Shown here: positions 12,364-24,167 of the stretch, piece by piece
Position numbering within the stretch: the stretch's first letter is position 1
Layout of the letters: each line of letters starts with the position of its first letter
Assembly (NCBI RefSeq): GCF_003711515.1
Contig: NW_021167093.1
Coordinates: forward strand, 546,643-610,642
DNA: 64,000 bases
Origin: Sodiomyces alkalinus F11
Lineage: Eukaryota > Ascomycota > Sordariomycetes > Glomerellales > Plectosphaerellaceae
Direction: 5' to 3'
Translations under genes and position numbers: made by a program
The notes under the pieces: model-generated
Databases searched by the model: none
What the model was told of the DNA's origin: nothing
What the model saw: the letters and a program-made list of their open reading frames with translations, nothing else

Positions 12364-12860
12364 TCCCAGTAATATCTAGGGGGGATTACCTTAAGGGGCG
12401 GGGTTTTATAGTAATACCGCTATAGGAGCCTAGGCTACGATAACGGCCTAGGTCTCCTTAGTACTGTTAATTCCTTTTCGGAGTTCCTCTCAGGTAATAT
12501 ATCAGATAGAGGCGTATAAGTATACTAGCGGTAACGAGTTAGTAACGTTATAGCTATAACGTAAAACTATAAATTCCTTTACTAGCTTAATAACCTATTC
12601 GATTATACTCCTATTAGGTAGTAGATCCTAAATTACTACCTTACTATAGCTATCCTTGAGTTTAGGGGGCATAGTAGTCTCCTTTTAGTCTTATATTAGT
12701 TCCGTATAGCGCCCTGTCCCGAGGAGAGGGGGGGGTCTTATTTTACGAAAGGTGGGTCTGTTCAGAATTTTATATAGTTAAAATCGTAATATCCTCGTTT
12801 ATCGAATCTTCTGGTTATACCGTAGCGCCGGTATTACGGGGCTTTTATAATAGTATCCCT
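12364..12860 (-). repeat. Inverted Tad-B ORF1 fragment, left arm
   Basis: About 497 bases of Tad-B ORF1 sequence lie in reverse orientation. They are the inverted match of 12960-13456 and match 37450-36960 of the Tad-B copy 3 in its own direction. There is no TAA tail, so this does not look like an independent insertion. The arms are diverged mainly by C/T and G/A changes. Confidence 0.75.
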
Positions 12861-12899
12861 AATATATATAATTAGTAAGGACGCCTATTAACCACGGGC

Positions 12900-14450
12900 A
12901 TGTAATAGAAGTAAAATTAATAAAACTACTAAGACAGAGATTATAATTATCGCCTCTCTCCCAGAATACTATTATAGCGGCACTATAACGTCGGCGCTAC
13001 GGTATAACTGGAAGAATCGATAGATAGCGTTATCCTAACCTCGACCACGCAGAATTTATAACGGACCCACCTTTCGTAATATAGGCATTCCCCTCCCCCT
13101 GGGCCGGATATAGCGCGGAACTAATATAAGACCGAGAAAGGACTATTATACCCCCTAAAACCGAGCGTACCTAAGACTAAGGCAGAAGTTTAGACCTTAC
13201 TAGCTAACAGAAATACGATTAAGTAGGTTATAGAGCTAGCAAAGAAACTAATTATATTATATACCCGGAATACCGCTGGTATAACGCTATTAGTATACTT
13301 ATACGCCTCTATCCGCTAAGTTATTCGAGAGGAACTCCGAAAAGGTATTGATAGTGCTAAGGAGACTTAGGCTAATATTGCCTCCCGAGCTCCCGTAACG
13401 GTACTACTATATAACCCCGCCCCCCTTAAAGTAATCCCTACTAAGTATTACCAAGAACTAATTATCCGCTAAGGAACCTCCCCCGAAGACTAACCCCTTA
13501 GAACCAGGACCCTAAAAGAAATTATCTAAGCCGTGAACGCTATAATTATCCGATGTAATACCATAACAGTATAGAATCTACGTAGCGGAGATATTTACTT
13601 TACCTTTACCGAAAAGGTATAATAGTAAGCTACCTATAAAGAGTAATAGGTTAAAACAGCCTTTAATAAGAGAGTTACCCTAGCTATATAAACGTACCCC
13701 GCGCTAGCTAAGGGTATCCCCCGGGAAGTCCTAACCGCCCTATCTAAAAAGGACCTACTAATATCCTTATAAAAGATAAATCCTAAGGCTAAAATCATCT
13801 AAGCACGGTAAGAGGTACCCCACCGTAATACTAGTAGGGTTATATTTCTCCTCCTCGAATCGGCTTTCTTGAAAAGGGTAGCGAGCCTTATTTGGAATAC
13901 CCTCCTTCTTAAAGTGGGTAGCTATATCTATAAACTATATAACTCTAACCTTAGCCCCCTAAGGTACTATAAGTGCTTATACTTTAGCTATAGGGCTAAC
14001 GGCTATACCATGGCAGAGAGGGTATATTGATATTACGCTAAGCCAGAATTAGTATACCCGTAAGGCCTAGGGTATTATAATATAGCGGCGCCGGGGCGCC
14101 CCCGCTATTACGCCGCCTATACCGGGGACTATAATACCTTTAACGACTCTTACCGGCCATTAAAAAAAAAGGCCGAGAAAGCCCGGGAGGTATATAAGTA
14201 TAGAGCTAAAGACTATAATATTACCCGTTAAACCGAAGCGGTATACCCGCGGTAGCCGTAAATCTTCTCCTAGATTAGTATAACCTAAGACTAGGACCGA
14301 CTACTCCGAAAAGGTAGAGGACGCCCCCTAAAAAAGACTAAAGGCTAAAAAGACTCCTTAATACTAAGGCTAATAAGCGTGTATATAACCTCCCGCGGGG
14401 CTAATAAGATACTATAATAAAAGCCTTAGAGCTAGACTCCGGTTTTACCG
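12900..14450 (+). pseudogene. Tad-B ORF1, Gag-like protein with zinc knuckle (broken)
   Basis: This is the LINE ORF1, an RNA-binding protein. A degenerate zinc knuckle lies near 13965-14015, reading YYKCLYFSY in place of a CxxC-x4-H knuckle; Cys and His became Tyr as RIP would do. The N-terminal portion is duplicated in inverse orientation upstream (12364-12860). The frame is broken by many TAG/TAA codons. It is followed by the endonuclease frame, and matches 37540-36271 plus 31217-30890 on the minus strand in copy 3. Confidence 0.7.
12960..13456 (+). repeat. Inverted Tad-B ORF1 repeat, right arm
   Basis: This is the partner of the left arm at 12364-12860. It is the ordinary, collinear ORF1 sequence of Tad-B copy 2. 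The spacer between arms is about 99 bases and contains the copy 2 5' end. Confidence 0.75.
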
Positions 14451-17388
14451 GGCACGTTATCTTAACCTCCCCTCCCCCTTTAACTAACAAGTATGTATAT
14501 CCTTTTATATAATATAAGGTGGAGTTAGGCGTGGAGGGAGCTCCCGCTCCGGTACCGCCCCGAGTATAACGTAATAGTAATCCAGGAACCCGGCCTTAAC
14601 CCTTTTACGAAAAGCCCGGTCTACCCCCTCCTAAGAGGTATACCGGCTAATCTAAGGAGGAGGCCGTGCCCTCGTTTATATCCATAAAAGATACCCGCTA
14701 TATACGTGGACGTAATACACCTACTACGATACCTACACGGTTATATTCAGGGCCGGAGATAATACCCTTATAATCTGGTTAATTTACTTAGAGAACTATT
14801 AGTTAGCTAAGACCCCCTAGAATATACCCTTCTAGGATATATTCGATATAGTACCGCTATAGGGCCGATATATCCTTATAGGGGACTTTAACCTATACTA
14901 CCCTATATAATTATAGCCGCCGCGATACTGCCTCTAGGCTAATACCCTACTTACCCTTATAACCTATTATAACCTAGACCTAATAACCCCCCCCCCGGAA
15001 CTACTATATAACACTACCCGGACTAGTGTGCTAATACTATTAACCTTATATAGGTGATATAAGGGCTCTGCTATAACTTTAGCGGCCCTAATAAGACCGT
15101 TATAGAGTCGGATTACTACTTATAGATAGTCCGAATCTATATAGAGATAGATACTACGGCGAGCACCACGACGATACTACTATAGGGCCTAGCTAAGCTC
15201 TATTAGGTCTAGAGAGACTTTAACCCCTTAGAGGTCCCTTAGCTTACTACCACGTAACTATAGTAGACCGGCCCCTTTATAATACTAGAAGATATCGACT
15301 TAGTATTAGATAACCTTATTCTAGACCTTATAATCCTAGCCGATAAGGCCGTACCGCGTCACCGCGGCGGCACCCCCGGACTCCTACTTACCCCTTAGTA
15401 GACCGCGGAGCTAACCGCTCTTACTTAGGAGGTATAGCGCCTTTACGGTAGATATACGGTAAGGAAATTATACAACTAGTAGGATAAGTTTTAGTCGGCG
15501 GAGAGGTGCCGAGATAAGGCCCTAGCGGTATAGAAGCGCTTATACTAGCGATATCTATTATACTTAACAGGGAAGAACGATAACCTCCTTTAACGACGTT
15601 AGAAATAGGTAAGAACTAAGGGCGAAGTACCGCCGGACCTCTTATCGGTACTACCACTACGCCGAGATAATAGCGATAGCCTAGCTACCTTATACGCTGA
15701 GAAAGCCCAAGTCCTAAGCTAGAAGTTCTCCTCCCCCCTACCTTACCACTTATAGGCTACTAGGTATAATACTCCCCCCTAGGTAGGATATCTGCCGCGA
15801 TATTACCGAAGCAGATATATAGGGGCGCTTTAAGAAAACTAAGCCTTAGGCGGTACTAAGACTAGACGGACTCCTAGCAGGGCTCTTAAAGACCTATAAA
15901 GCCCCTTTATACTAAAGACTAAGTATAATCTTTATAGCGTACCTCGAAGCGAGCTATTACCCGAAAAGGTGCCGCTACGGTACCGTAATAATACTAAGGA
16001 AACAAGGTTAGCCGCCGGCCGACTCTAAGATAGCGAAAGGGTAATAACCGATATCGCTCCTTAATATAATAGGTATAGTCCTTAAAAGGATACTCGCTAA
16101 CTATATTGCTGTTATAGCGGAGGAGGAGTATCGGCTCCTCCTAGAAAGGTAAATAGGTAACCGATTAAGGCGAAGTACTAAGATAGCGGTATAAAGAGTC
16201 ATAGAAGCCGTAAAGGCGAGCTAGGCGTATACCGGCACCGCTTTAATACTCTAACTAGATATTAAGGGTACTTTTAATACTATTCCCTATACTTAACTCC
16301 TCGGAGTACTTAAGAGGAAAGGGTTACCCCCTTAGCTTACTATACTAGTAAGCAGTTTTCTCTAAGACCGTATAGCCTAACTACTACTTAATAGCGAGAT
16401 AGCCCCCCCGCGGTACCTCCGGGGAGGCGTCCTATAAGGCTTATTAATATCCTTTATTCTTTTTATTCTTTATATCTTTACCCTTTGTAAGGAGCTAAAG
16501 GAGACCCCTAAAATCATAGTAATAGGCTTTATAGATAATACGAATATTATCGCTTTTAGGAGAACCGAGGTATAAATGCAACGCTACTTTATTACCGCGT
16601 AGCGAACCTGCTTAAACTAGGAAGTATACCTATATCCCTTTTACGAAATCGCGTTAACCTTTACCCACGCTAGTCCCCTTTAGCACTATGTTAGTACCGG
16701 TAATAAAGACGATAAGGCTCCTAGGGGTCTAGCTAAATAGAAAACTCGACTTCCGATAATACGCTAAGGAGGTAAAGAGTCGCGTAGCTACCTAAGTATA
16801 TACCCTCCTAAGGCTTAGTATAGTAGTATAGAGGTATAGCTTTACGGATATAAGGAGGCTATATCTTATAATAATTAGACCGGTAATAGCCTACTATATT
16901 TAGCCGTTAATAAGATTAGAGTAGACCCTTAATATAGCCCCGTAGTCTTACTTATCGCTGTATAAAACTAGTACCTTAGACTTATAGTAGGAGCCTATAA
17001 GGCTATACCTATTAGGGTCCTCGAAAAGGAGACCTTTATCCCCCACCTTAATCTATACCTCTTAAGCCTTAGTGCCCGGAAGGTCCTCCGGATCTAGGAA
17101 AAGGGTACCGAGGATAAAATACTAACCAGGGTATTCGCCGCAGCAAGAGCCCTCGCGGTACCGAATTAATACTATAAGATACACGCGGCTCTTTTATAGA
17201 CTGCCTAACTAACCGCCTTAATAGTCTAGGCGGGGGGCCTTACCTCTAAGGAAGGCCCTAATAAAGGTGTAGGGCCGAGCCTAGATGGAACTATAGAGGC
17301 CTTATACCTATACTATAGCGGTACCGAGCCGTCAGTTAATATAACACTCCCTTTAGAAATATAGAGAGTTCCTTAAGCTATACAGCTC
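14450..17388 (+). pseudogene. Tad-B ORF2: APE endonuclease and RT (broken)
   Basis: This is the LINE endonuclease and reverse transcriptase polyprotein. The endonuclease motif GDFN is clear at 14881-14892, followed by a degenerate HHPxW (LYYPI) and a threonine/leucine-rich stretch where TIDLTF is expected. The RT has the motif-A region near 16260 and the catalytic box FIDN at about 16528-16539 (second Asp to Asn). The coding sequence ends abruptly at 17388, where Gypsy-A inserted between RT and the Cys/His end; the rest lies at 47733-48080. TAG/TAA codons break the frame throughout. Confidence 0.8.
17384..17388. repeat. Gypsy-A target-site duplication, left copy
   Basis: The word agctc occurs here and at 47728-47732. 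Other Tad-B copies carry gagctccg or agctctg at this junction once, showing that the word belongs to the target and was duplicated by the LTR element. Confidence 0.8.
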
Positions 17389-17397
17389 TAATATACA

Positions 17398-17407
17398 GGA
17401 TACGGCG
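17398..17407. repeat. SINE-S copy 1 target-site duplication, left
   Basis: The word ggatacggcg here recurs at 17877-17886 on the other side of the SINE, and occurs once, uninterrupted, in the intact LTR at 47561-47570. Confidence 0.85.
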
Positions 17408-17876
17408 GTTTTTCTTTTTTCTTATTTTTTTAATTTAATATGTGTATATAGCCCTAAAGCTATAGCATAAGTCTATTAAGGAGACTAAGCCCATCACGAG
17501 TATCTAGTTATTTATATAACCTATATATAAAAGTAAAGAATATATAAAGCAGAATTATTAGTCCGGGACTTATCCTTAAGTAGTGGTATGCGCTCCCCGG
17601 AGTTCCCTAGGCTCTAGGGTTCGATCGTAGGTAGTGTATATATATATACGCTTGATTACGCGTAATAGGGTATATACTAGAGGCAGTATAGTTCCACTTA
17701 TTAGCGCGTAAGCTAATAAATATCTCCCCGAATATACGGGGACCCCTATAACATGTAGGAGCTCCGGGTAGGTCGCGCGCGAATTAAAAAATTCGCGCAC
17801 GATTAAGGGGAGTGGGATTCGAACCCACGGCCTTACGCGGCCACTAGGCGTGTCTACCACCTACGCTATTCCCCCT
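17408..17876 (-). mobile_element. SINE-S copy 1: tRNA-like head, LINE-like tail
   Basis: This is a short retroposon of about 469 bases on the minus strand. Its head (17876 down to about 17804) carries a Pol III A box (17857-17868) and B box (17815-17825, ggttcgaatcc on the minus strand), with acceptor and T-arm pairing like a tRNA. The body has short hairpins, one gcgcgaat-type inverted repeat among them. The 3' end has the word ctatagctttagggctatat before an A-rich tail, matching the end of Tad-A. It has exact 10-base target duplications and no coding capacity. Confidence 0.85.
17804..17876 (-). promoter_or_regulatory. Internal Pol III promoter in tRNA-like SINE head (copy 1)
   Basis: The A box (17857-17868) and B box (17815-17825) are spaced as in tRNA genes. 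The D-arm pairs gcgt with acgc and the T-arm pairs gtggg with cccac. A normal 7-base anticodon loop cannot be drawn; a GGCC/GGCC hairpin stands there instead, so this is a promoter relic rather than a tRNA gene. Confidence 0.75.
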
Positions 17877-17886
17877 GGATACGGCG
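17877..17886. repeat. SINE-S copy 1 target-site duplication, right
   Basis: This is an exact copy of 17398-17407 (ggatacggcg) on the 5' side of the minus-strand SINE. Confidence 0.85.
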
Positions 17887-17892
17887 TTATAA

Positions 17893-17903
17893 ACGTGTGA
17901 ATA
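17893..17903. repeat. Tad-A target-site duplication, left
   Basis: The word acgtgtgaata is repeated exactly at 24168-24178. The intact LTR at 47577-47588 carries a related single copy, so this word is part of the LTR target. Confidence 0.85.
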
Positions 17904-18051
17904 TATCCTTCTTATAACTTATATAGGGGGACCTACGTTTTACGCGCAAATGCCCTAAACCACTTAAAACCTATATTAATCGATAGCTCTTTTTAAGCTC
18001 TATACGCCTATCTATAGCCCTGTATCGCGTAGGCGCTAATTTAGGCGTATT

Positions 18052-19780
18052 ATAAGTGCGAAAATGCCTAGAAATGGGCCTACTCCCCCGCGTGCGGGGG
18101 AAAAGTCTAATATAGCCCGTACGCCCACGCTGACAAAGCAACAGGCCTAGCCGCGCAGAGCCGCACCCCTAACCTCCACCCAACCATAACGCTATAAATA
18201 ATAACCCACTAGCTATAACGCTAGCTATAATAACGCCCCTAACGCCCCTAACGCCCTTAACGCCCCTAACGCCCCCCCCCTAAGGCCCCTATAACTATAG
18301 AGGGACTAGGGAAGGTGGATAAAGGTAATACCTCTAATATAGAGAATTTAACCCTCGCTACGCCCCTGAATTTAAAAGGGCACCTTAGCCCCTTTACGCC
18401 TACTCCTAGACGCTTTTCTAGGACCCGAATCGAATCCCCCTCGGACTCAGAAGCCGAAGGCGCTTTCGAAACGCCCTCTAGGGCCCCCCCTGCCTCTAGA
18501 GGCCCCCCTGCTAAAAGACCGAGCCTCTTAGGCTCTAAATAGGCTAAAAGGGCCCCCGGAATAGCTAAAGCCCCTAGAAAAACCTCGGCCGAGCCCTAGA
18601 AGTCGAGTAGATCGGCTAGTAAGGCATAGGCTAAGGAACTACTCTAACAGGCTCTTTAGCTGCTTTAATAGGCCTATATCCTTAACCCTGCCCCCTAGAT
18701 TAAGGCCCTATCCGTAGGGCTTATATCTGCTATTAATAAAGTTCTAGAAGCCACTTAGCCTCCTATACTCGAATAGAAGGTCGACGAATTAGCCTAGGCA
18801 GTTCGTAGGCTTACAGAATAGCCTAAGCCCCTTTATAGCGAAGCTATAAAGAGGAAAAAAGGCTCTATAGCACCCTAGGCCCCTATTTTAGGGGCTTTAG
18901 TACCCTTAGCCCCTACCCCGATATCTATACCCCTAGCACCCCTCCTAGTAGACCCTAAAAAGGTTCCTAAGGTTGTTTTATAGCCTATAGCAGGGGCAGC
19001 GATTCCTAGGGAAAACTTCGACCCCCTCGCGCTTCGAAATAAGCTTAATAAGGCCCTATAATTCCCTGTAGTTACGGCTATTAACCGGTCGACTAACGGG
19101 AACCTTATCTTAACCCCGGGGCCGAAATACAGCGTTTCATAGCTCCTAGACTCGTAGAATTAGTGGTTTAAAGAGCTAAACCTCCCCGTTTGACCCCCCT
19201 AGCCTATAGGCGACTGGTTTAAGCTTATTATTAAATAGGTGCCTTCTAGAGCCTTTAGGGCTAGGGGTAGCGATACCCCTTTTAGCTAACCCTTCCGAGC
19301 CGCCGTAAGAGGCCCTAAACAGAAGCCTATAATAGGGCCTAGGTTTATAGGACCTAGCCACCGAAATCGGTACCTTCAACCCTATTAGGGTAGTAGGGAA
19401 GCCTCGGTGGCTAGGGGCTCTAAACGCGTTTTACGGTATAGCGGTTATTTCTATACCCTCCACTAAAGAATAGAAGTACTGCCTGAAATAGGGGCTCTAT
19501 ATAGCCAGCTAGCGGCTAAAGGTCTATAAATATAGGCCTATAATCCCTAGAACCTAGTGCTCTAAATGCTGGAAATTCGGGTATACCCGAGGGACCTGTA
19601 AAAGCCTAGTTTCCTGCCCTGTCTATGCCGTTAAAGGCTATAGGGAAGAATACCACTACTATAACGAGTGTGAAGAATACGGAGACTACGAGTATAAGAC
19701 CTATAAGTGCTATAACTACGAGGGAGATTACCCCCCCTTTAGCAGGGACAACGAGGTCTTTCGAGCCATAAAACCCTAAA
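18052..19780 (+). pseudogene. Tad-A ORF1, Gag-like protein with zinc knuckles (broken)
   Basis: This is the LINE ORF1. The start is read from the sister copy: its ATG corresponds here to ATA at 18052, a G-to-A change. A 75-codon open piece (18315-18542) holds a Ser/Pro-rich stretch and the acidic SDSEAEG patch. A first zinc knuckle is at 19558-19599 (Cys, Cys, Tyr in place of His, Cys, spaced 2-4-4). A second, weaker Cys pattern follows near 19708. Both lie just before the end, with Tyr/Glu-rich linkers. A C-rich run of aacgcccct repeats at 18230-18275 probably explains a frame change against the sister copy. It is not functional. Confidence 0.8.
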
Positions 19781-22700
19781 ATTCTATAAATAAAGAGCCT
19801 TTTAGTTCGAAAGATATCCGGTTTATTTATTATAACGTCGATAAATAGGCCCCGATATAAGAGGCTATCCTAGAATAGGCTTTAGAGGCTTCGGCTAATA
19901 TAGTCTTCATTTAGTAACTAGCCTGCGTCTCGATACTAGAAGGGTGGTTTATTCGGAACCACCCTGTGTTCTACACCGTCACGCCTATATCCTAAAAAAC
20001 TTAGTTCTTCCCTAGTAAGCCTAGGGTCCTTACTTATATAAGAAAGGGCTTTAGTATCCAATTTTCATAACGCGATAACCTTCTAGACGGTATAGACGCG
20101 TAGATTATAGAGGTTTATTATCTATAGACCTTTTATATTCTACACGTCTATAATTAAATAGAATAGGACCCCGAAACGATAGGCCGAGGGCGGCCCCTTA
20201 GCCCTACCCCTTCTACCTCTTCCACGTCTTCTTTTTCTTCTTCTTTCCCCTCTTTTTTAGGCCCTAGAAACCGGCCCTGGACCGAGGATCGAGTGCTATA
20301 GGGCCTATAAGTCCTTAAGCCTACTCTTAGTATAGGGGACTTTAATAGAAACCACTAGTAGTGGAACGGAGCTGCTACTAACTAGGCTTCTACTAAGGCC
20401 TAGGCCCTAGTAGACTGTTTAGATAGCCTCGGAGCTACCTGTTTAGTGGATTCTAAAGAAGTTAACCTAAACTGGGGGACCTTTTTTAGGTCTAATCTTC
20501 GTTAAGAGTCGGTTATAGACCTAGCCTTTTATATGCCCGACTTTAATCGTCTCCGCTTCGATAAGTGGGAATATATTAAAAACACTACCTCTTTACACCG
20601 CGCTATCCTCCTTTCGGCTACTATCTTAGGTTCTAAAGGTCCTATAAATAGGTCTCTCCCGCCGGCTTATAACTATAAGCTAGCTGATTAGGACCTGTTT
20701 TCTAGTACCCTAAAGAGCCTAGAACCTAGCCTTAACCGGAACCTCTAACAGGCTATTAACGCCTCGGACTAGGACTCTTTAGGTCGATACCTCTTAGACA
20801 CTATTACCCTAGCGCTTTAGGCTATAGTGCCTAAGTTAAAAGGTAGTAGAGCGTTCGAAGCCCTTGTAGACTAAAGAGCTAAAAGCCCTACGAAAATCAG
20901 CTAGTAGGGCTTTTAGGGTATTTAGAAAGACGTCTTAAAAGGGCACTTCGGCTACCTAGATAGCGTCTTTAGAAAGCTCCTGGAAAGAAGCTCGGAACGT
21001 TTACTATAGGGCGGTAAAAATAGTAAAGAATAACCACTAGGAGGCCTTCCTAGCCCACACCGAAGGCCCTAAAATCTTTAAGGCCTATAACTATACGAAA
21101 AGCGGTCTTAACGCGAAAATCCCACCGACTTAAACGCCTACGAAGCAGAAGGCCTACGCCTTCGAAGATAAATATAACGCCCTACTTCACACCCTTTTTC
21201 TAGTACTATCCTTTTCCTCCTCTTCTTCTTCTTTTTCTTCTTCCGCCACCAACGCCCCTAAAGCCCCTATATTTATAGGCCCTTTAGGGGGCCTAGGCCC
21301 CTCCTACCCTTCGAACGGCCCCTAGAGCCTGACTAGATCACGTAGTAAGGGCCTTAGAAGACTGTGGGAGTGGCCTAGCCTTTAGGCTGCCGAACTATAG
21401 CGCGCTATATTCGGCGCCGCTAAGGGGAAAGCCCTAGGGCCTAATAGGATTAGTCTAAACCCGATCTAGTAGGCCTATAAGGTTATCCCCGGGTCCTTTT
21501 TATAAGCCTATTTAGCCCTGCTTTTGGCAGGCTACCACCCTACCTACTAGAAAAAAGCCCTAGGGGTCGTCTTACCGAAGCCAGGGAAGAAGGACTATTC
21601 TAATCCTAAGTCTTATAGGATTATAGCCCTTCTAAACTGCTTAGGTAAAGTCCTCGAGAGGGTTATAGCTACTAGGCTTAGCTTTATAGCTAATACCCGC
21701 GACGACCTTCTACACCCTAGTTAAATAGGGGGTAGAAGATAACGCTCTGCTATCGATACGGCCTTTCTCCTCCTCCACTTTATCGAAAAACAGCGTCAAT
21801 CACACTAGAATCCGGTGATTTCTACGCTATTTTTAGATATTAAGGGAGCCTTCGATTACGTCGCCCGTCCTTAGCTACTCAGGACCCTTTAAGAACTATA
21901 CTTTCCCCCGAACCTAGTTAAATATATAGCCTCTTTCACAGAAAATAGGCGTATCCAACTAGCTTTCGAGGGGCAGGCCTAGTAGCCTACCCCCCTAACT
22001 ATAGGGGTTCTATAAGGCTCCCCCGTTTCCCCTATCCTATTCCTAGTTTATATTAGGAAGGTTAGAGCGGGGCCGGATTTTCAGGGCCTTTAGCTATCCT
22101 ATATCGACGATTTCCAGCTATCTACAGTATCTACATCGACTAGGAAAAACTATAAAACCCTAGAAAAAGCCGTAGCCTCCCTTTTCGACGTAGCAAAAGT
22201 TAACTAAGTCCTCTTTAACACTAAAAAAACAGAGCTTATTTACTTCCACCGAAGACACTTTAAAGAAGACACTCCAACTACTATAGGGGGGCACCTAGTT
22301 AAACCTACGCTAGGTGCTATTAGGTGGCTAGGGGTCTAGTTTAATCCTAAGCTATCCTTTAAACCCCACGTCGAAAAACGTTTAAATTCAGCTTCAGGGG
22401 CCCTAAACAGACTACACAGGCTAGCTAGCTCGTAAAGAGGTCTTTCTTTTAAGGCCCTAAGGCAGCTATATATAGCCTGTATTACCTCCCTAGCCGATTT
22501 TGGCTCGTAGCTCTGGTAGAACCCTAAATCACCGAAAAAACATCTTATAGATCGTCTAGAACGATTATAGTACAGGGCCCTAGTCAGGGCCTTAGATGCT
22601 TTTAAGGGGGCCCCGTTACGGCCTCTAGAACTCGAAGCAGTAGTCCCCCTAACGGCGGTTCGGTTAACTAGGTCTAATAGGCTTTATGCCTTTAGAACCT

Positions 22701-23960
22701 TAAACTTCCTACCGAACCACCCTACTAGACGCTAGCTCCTACTAAGCGAAAACCACGAAGGCCTAAACCAGCTATAGAACCTCCTACCTAGTACACAGCT
22801 ATTTAGGCTAGGCCTAGAAATACCGGCTTTAATAGGTTAGTCTTAGGATATTAAGGGCCCTTCGACTAGGTAGGAGGCCCCCTAGGCTTCGGAACCCTTA
22901 GCGGCTCTAAGGCCCTTTTTCCCTAAAGACCGGCCTATTATAGCCACTAACCCTAGCCCTAGCCCCGATACCCTCGATTAGAAAATAGCCTACCTCGAAG
23001 CCCTCGCTGAAATATAATAAGGCCTAGGGGAATAGGCTGCTGTTTTCTATACCGACGGCTCCCTAGGCCACCCTACTAGGCCCCCTAAAGGACCCTCGCA
23101 GGCAATAGCCGCTATAATATAATAGACTAATACCGGAAGGCCCTGTAAAGCTATAGGCTGTAACCTAGGGGCCGCTGCCGAAGTCGCAGACGCTGAATTA
23201 TATGCTATTCTCTAGGCCCTTTACGCTGCCCTAGAGCAGACGCCGAGGCCCCTAGAGTGCTATATTTTTAGTGATTTCTAGGCGGTTATTTAAAAGCTTT
23301 AGCGCACCTTATAGTGGGCTATAGAAGCTAAAGACCTTATTTCACGCCTTAAACTACTAGGTATATCGGTTTCTGTGTAGTAGTGCCCCTCGCACGTGGG
23401 GATAGAAGGAAATAAACTAGCGGATAAGATAGCTAAAGGGCCTTAAACCCCGAAAAAGCTACTAAATCCGTTAGTTTAGTTACCCTTAGCCACCTAAAAT
23501 GCCGGATAAATAAAGCCCTTATTTAAGACTGGAAAACTCTATAGCATCACGAAGAGGAGGAGGAGAAAAGAGGTAAATCGGTTCGATTAGGCCGTCTATA
23601 CTAGCGACTAGTCCGCGATAACCTCCGTTTCTCCCGAAAACCACTTCTAATATAAGGCCCTAGGTGGGTAAAATCGGCTTTTACGCAGTTAAAAACCGGC
23701 TTCGGATACCTGAAAACCCACTAAAAAAGGGCCTAAAACTGCGCTAACGACCGCTATTCCTGTCCCTGCTCCCCTATACAGGATATTGTATACCTTATTC
23801 TTTCCTGTCCTTTTTATAAAGAAGAACGAAGAGCCCTACGGGAAGCCCTAACAGGCCTACCGCTATCTCTGCCGCTATTATTTAGTACTAAGAAAGGAAT
23901 ACAGGCCTTATAGGCCTACCTTTTAGCTACTAAAATAGCCTTGGCAGAGTAGTACAGGGC
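19780..23960 (+). pseudogene. Tad-A ORF2: APE endonuclease, RT, RNase H, Cys-rich end (broken)
   Basis: This is the polyprotein for target-primed reverse transcription. The endonuclease starts with a YNVDK-type box near 19830, has GDFN at 20335-20346 with RNH then WNG after it, and VIDLAF near 20515. RT motifs in order are KALGPNRI (about 21430), IALLNCLGKV (about 21630), LDIKGAFDYVAR (about 21840), the GSPVSPILF loop (about 22020) and the catalytic YIDD (22100-22111). RNase H opens with YTDGS (23048-23062) and has a DAELYAI helix near 23190. A CPC / SCP Cys-rich tail lies at about 23750-23830. The catalytic Asp residues survive, but dozens of TAG/TAA codons kill the frame. Confidence 0.9.
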
Positions 23961-24167
23961 GTAAACCACGATTCCTGCGGTCTAGTTATTTTGCTTTGGT
24001 TTGTTATCTATTAGGGTTTATTTAGGCAGATTATTATAGAGGATTTCCTTTATTTAGTACACTCTATTTTACTATACCTAGCTTCTAACAGCCTCTAGCC
24101 CTTAGGGCGATAGGCGCCGCGCCATAGCTTTAGGGCTATATACGCATAATAAAAAAAGAAAAAAAAA

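Larger units (their letters stand above)
12883..17388 (+). mobile_element. Tad-B LINE copy 2, segment 1 (5' end to RT)
   Basis: This is the start of a Tad-B LINE that is split three ways by later LTR elements (resumes at 47728 and again at 63604). Its 5' end is placed near 12883 by similarity to the 5' end of copy 3 (37557, minus). It contains ORF1, the endonuclease and most of the RT. It ends with the 5-base word agctc at 17384-17388, which recurs at 47728-47732 as the Gypsy-A target duplication. Confidence 0.85.
17904..24167 (+). mobile_element. Tad-A LINE, full length (6264 bp)
   Basis: This is a complete but RIP-killed Tad-type LINE. Its 5' end shares its first bases with the inner copy (7459, minus). 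It has a 5' UTR of about 150 bases, ORF1, ORF2 and a 3' end of catagctt plus agggctat then an A-rich tail (24152-24167). Exact 11-base target duplications flank it. The insertion lies within the Gypsy-A LTR. This is the best reference copy for the family in the window because it is uninterrupted. Confidence 0.92.

Noticed and set aside
17576..17860. Minus-strand open frame of 94 codons
   Set aside because: It reads through the tRNA-like head and hairpins of SINE-S 1; SINEs do not code and the other copies do not keep the frame.
17804..17876. tRNA gene (also at 24367 and 42727)
   Set aside because: Good A and B boxes and T-arm, but no normal anticodon arm, and each is the head of a longer repeat with A-rich tail and target duplications. 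Treated as SINE.
19176..19379. Minus-strand open frame of 67 codons
   Set aside because: Antisense shadow of Tad-A ORF1.
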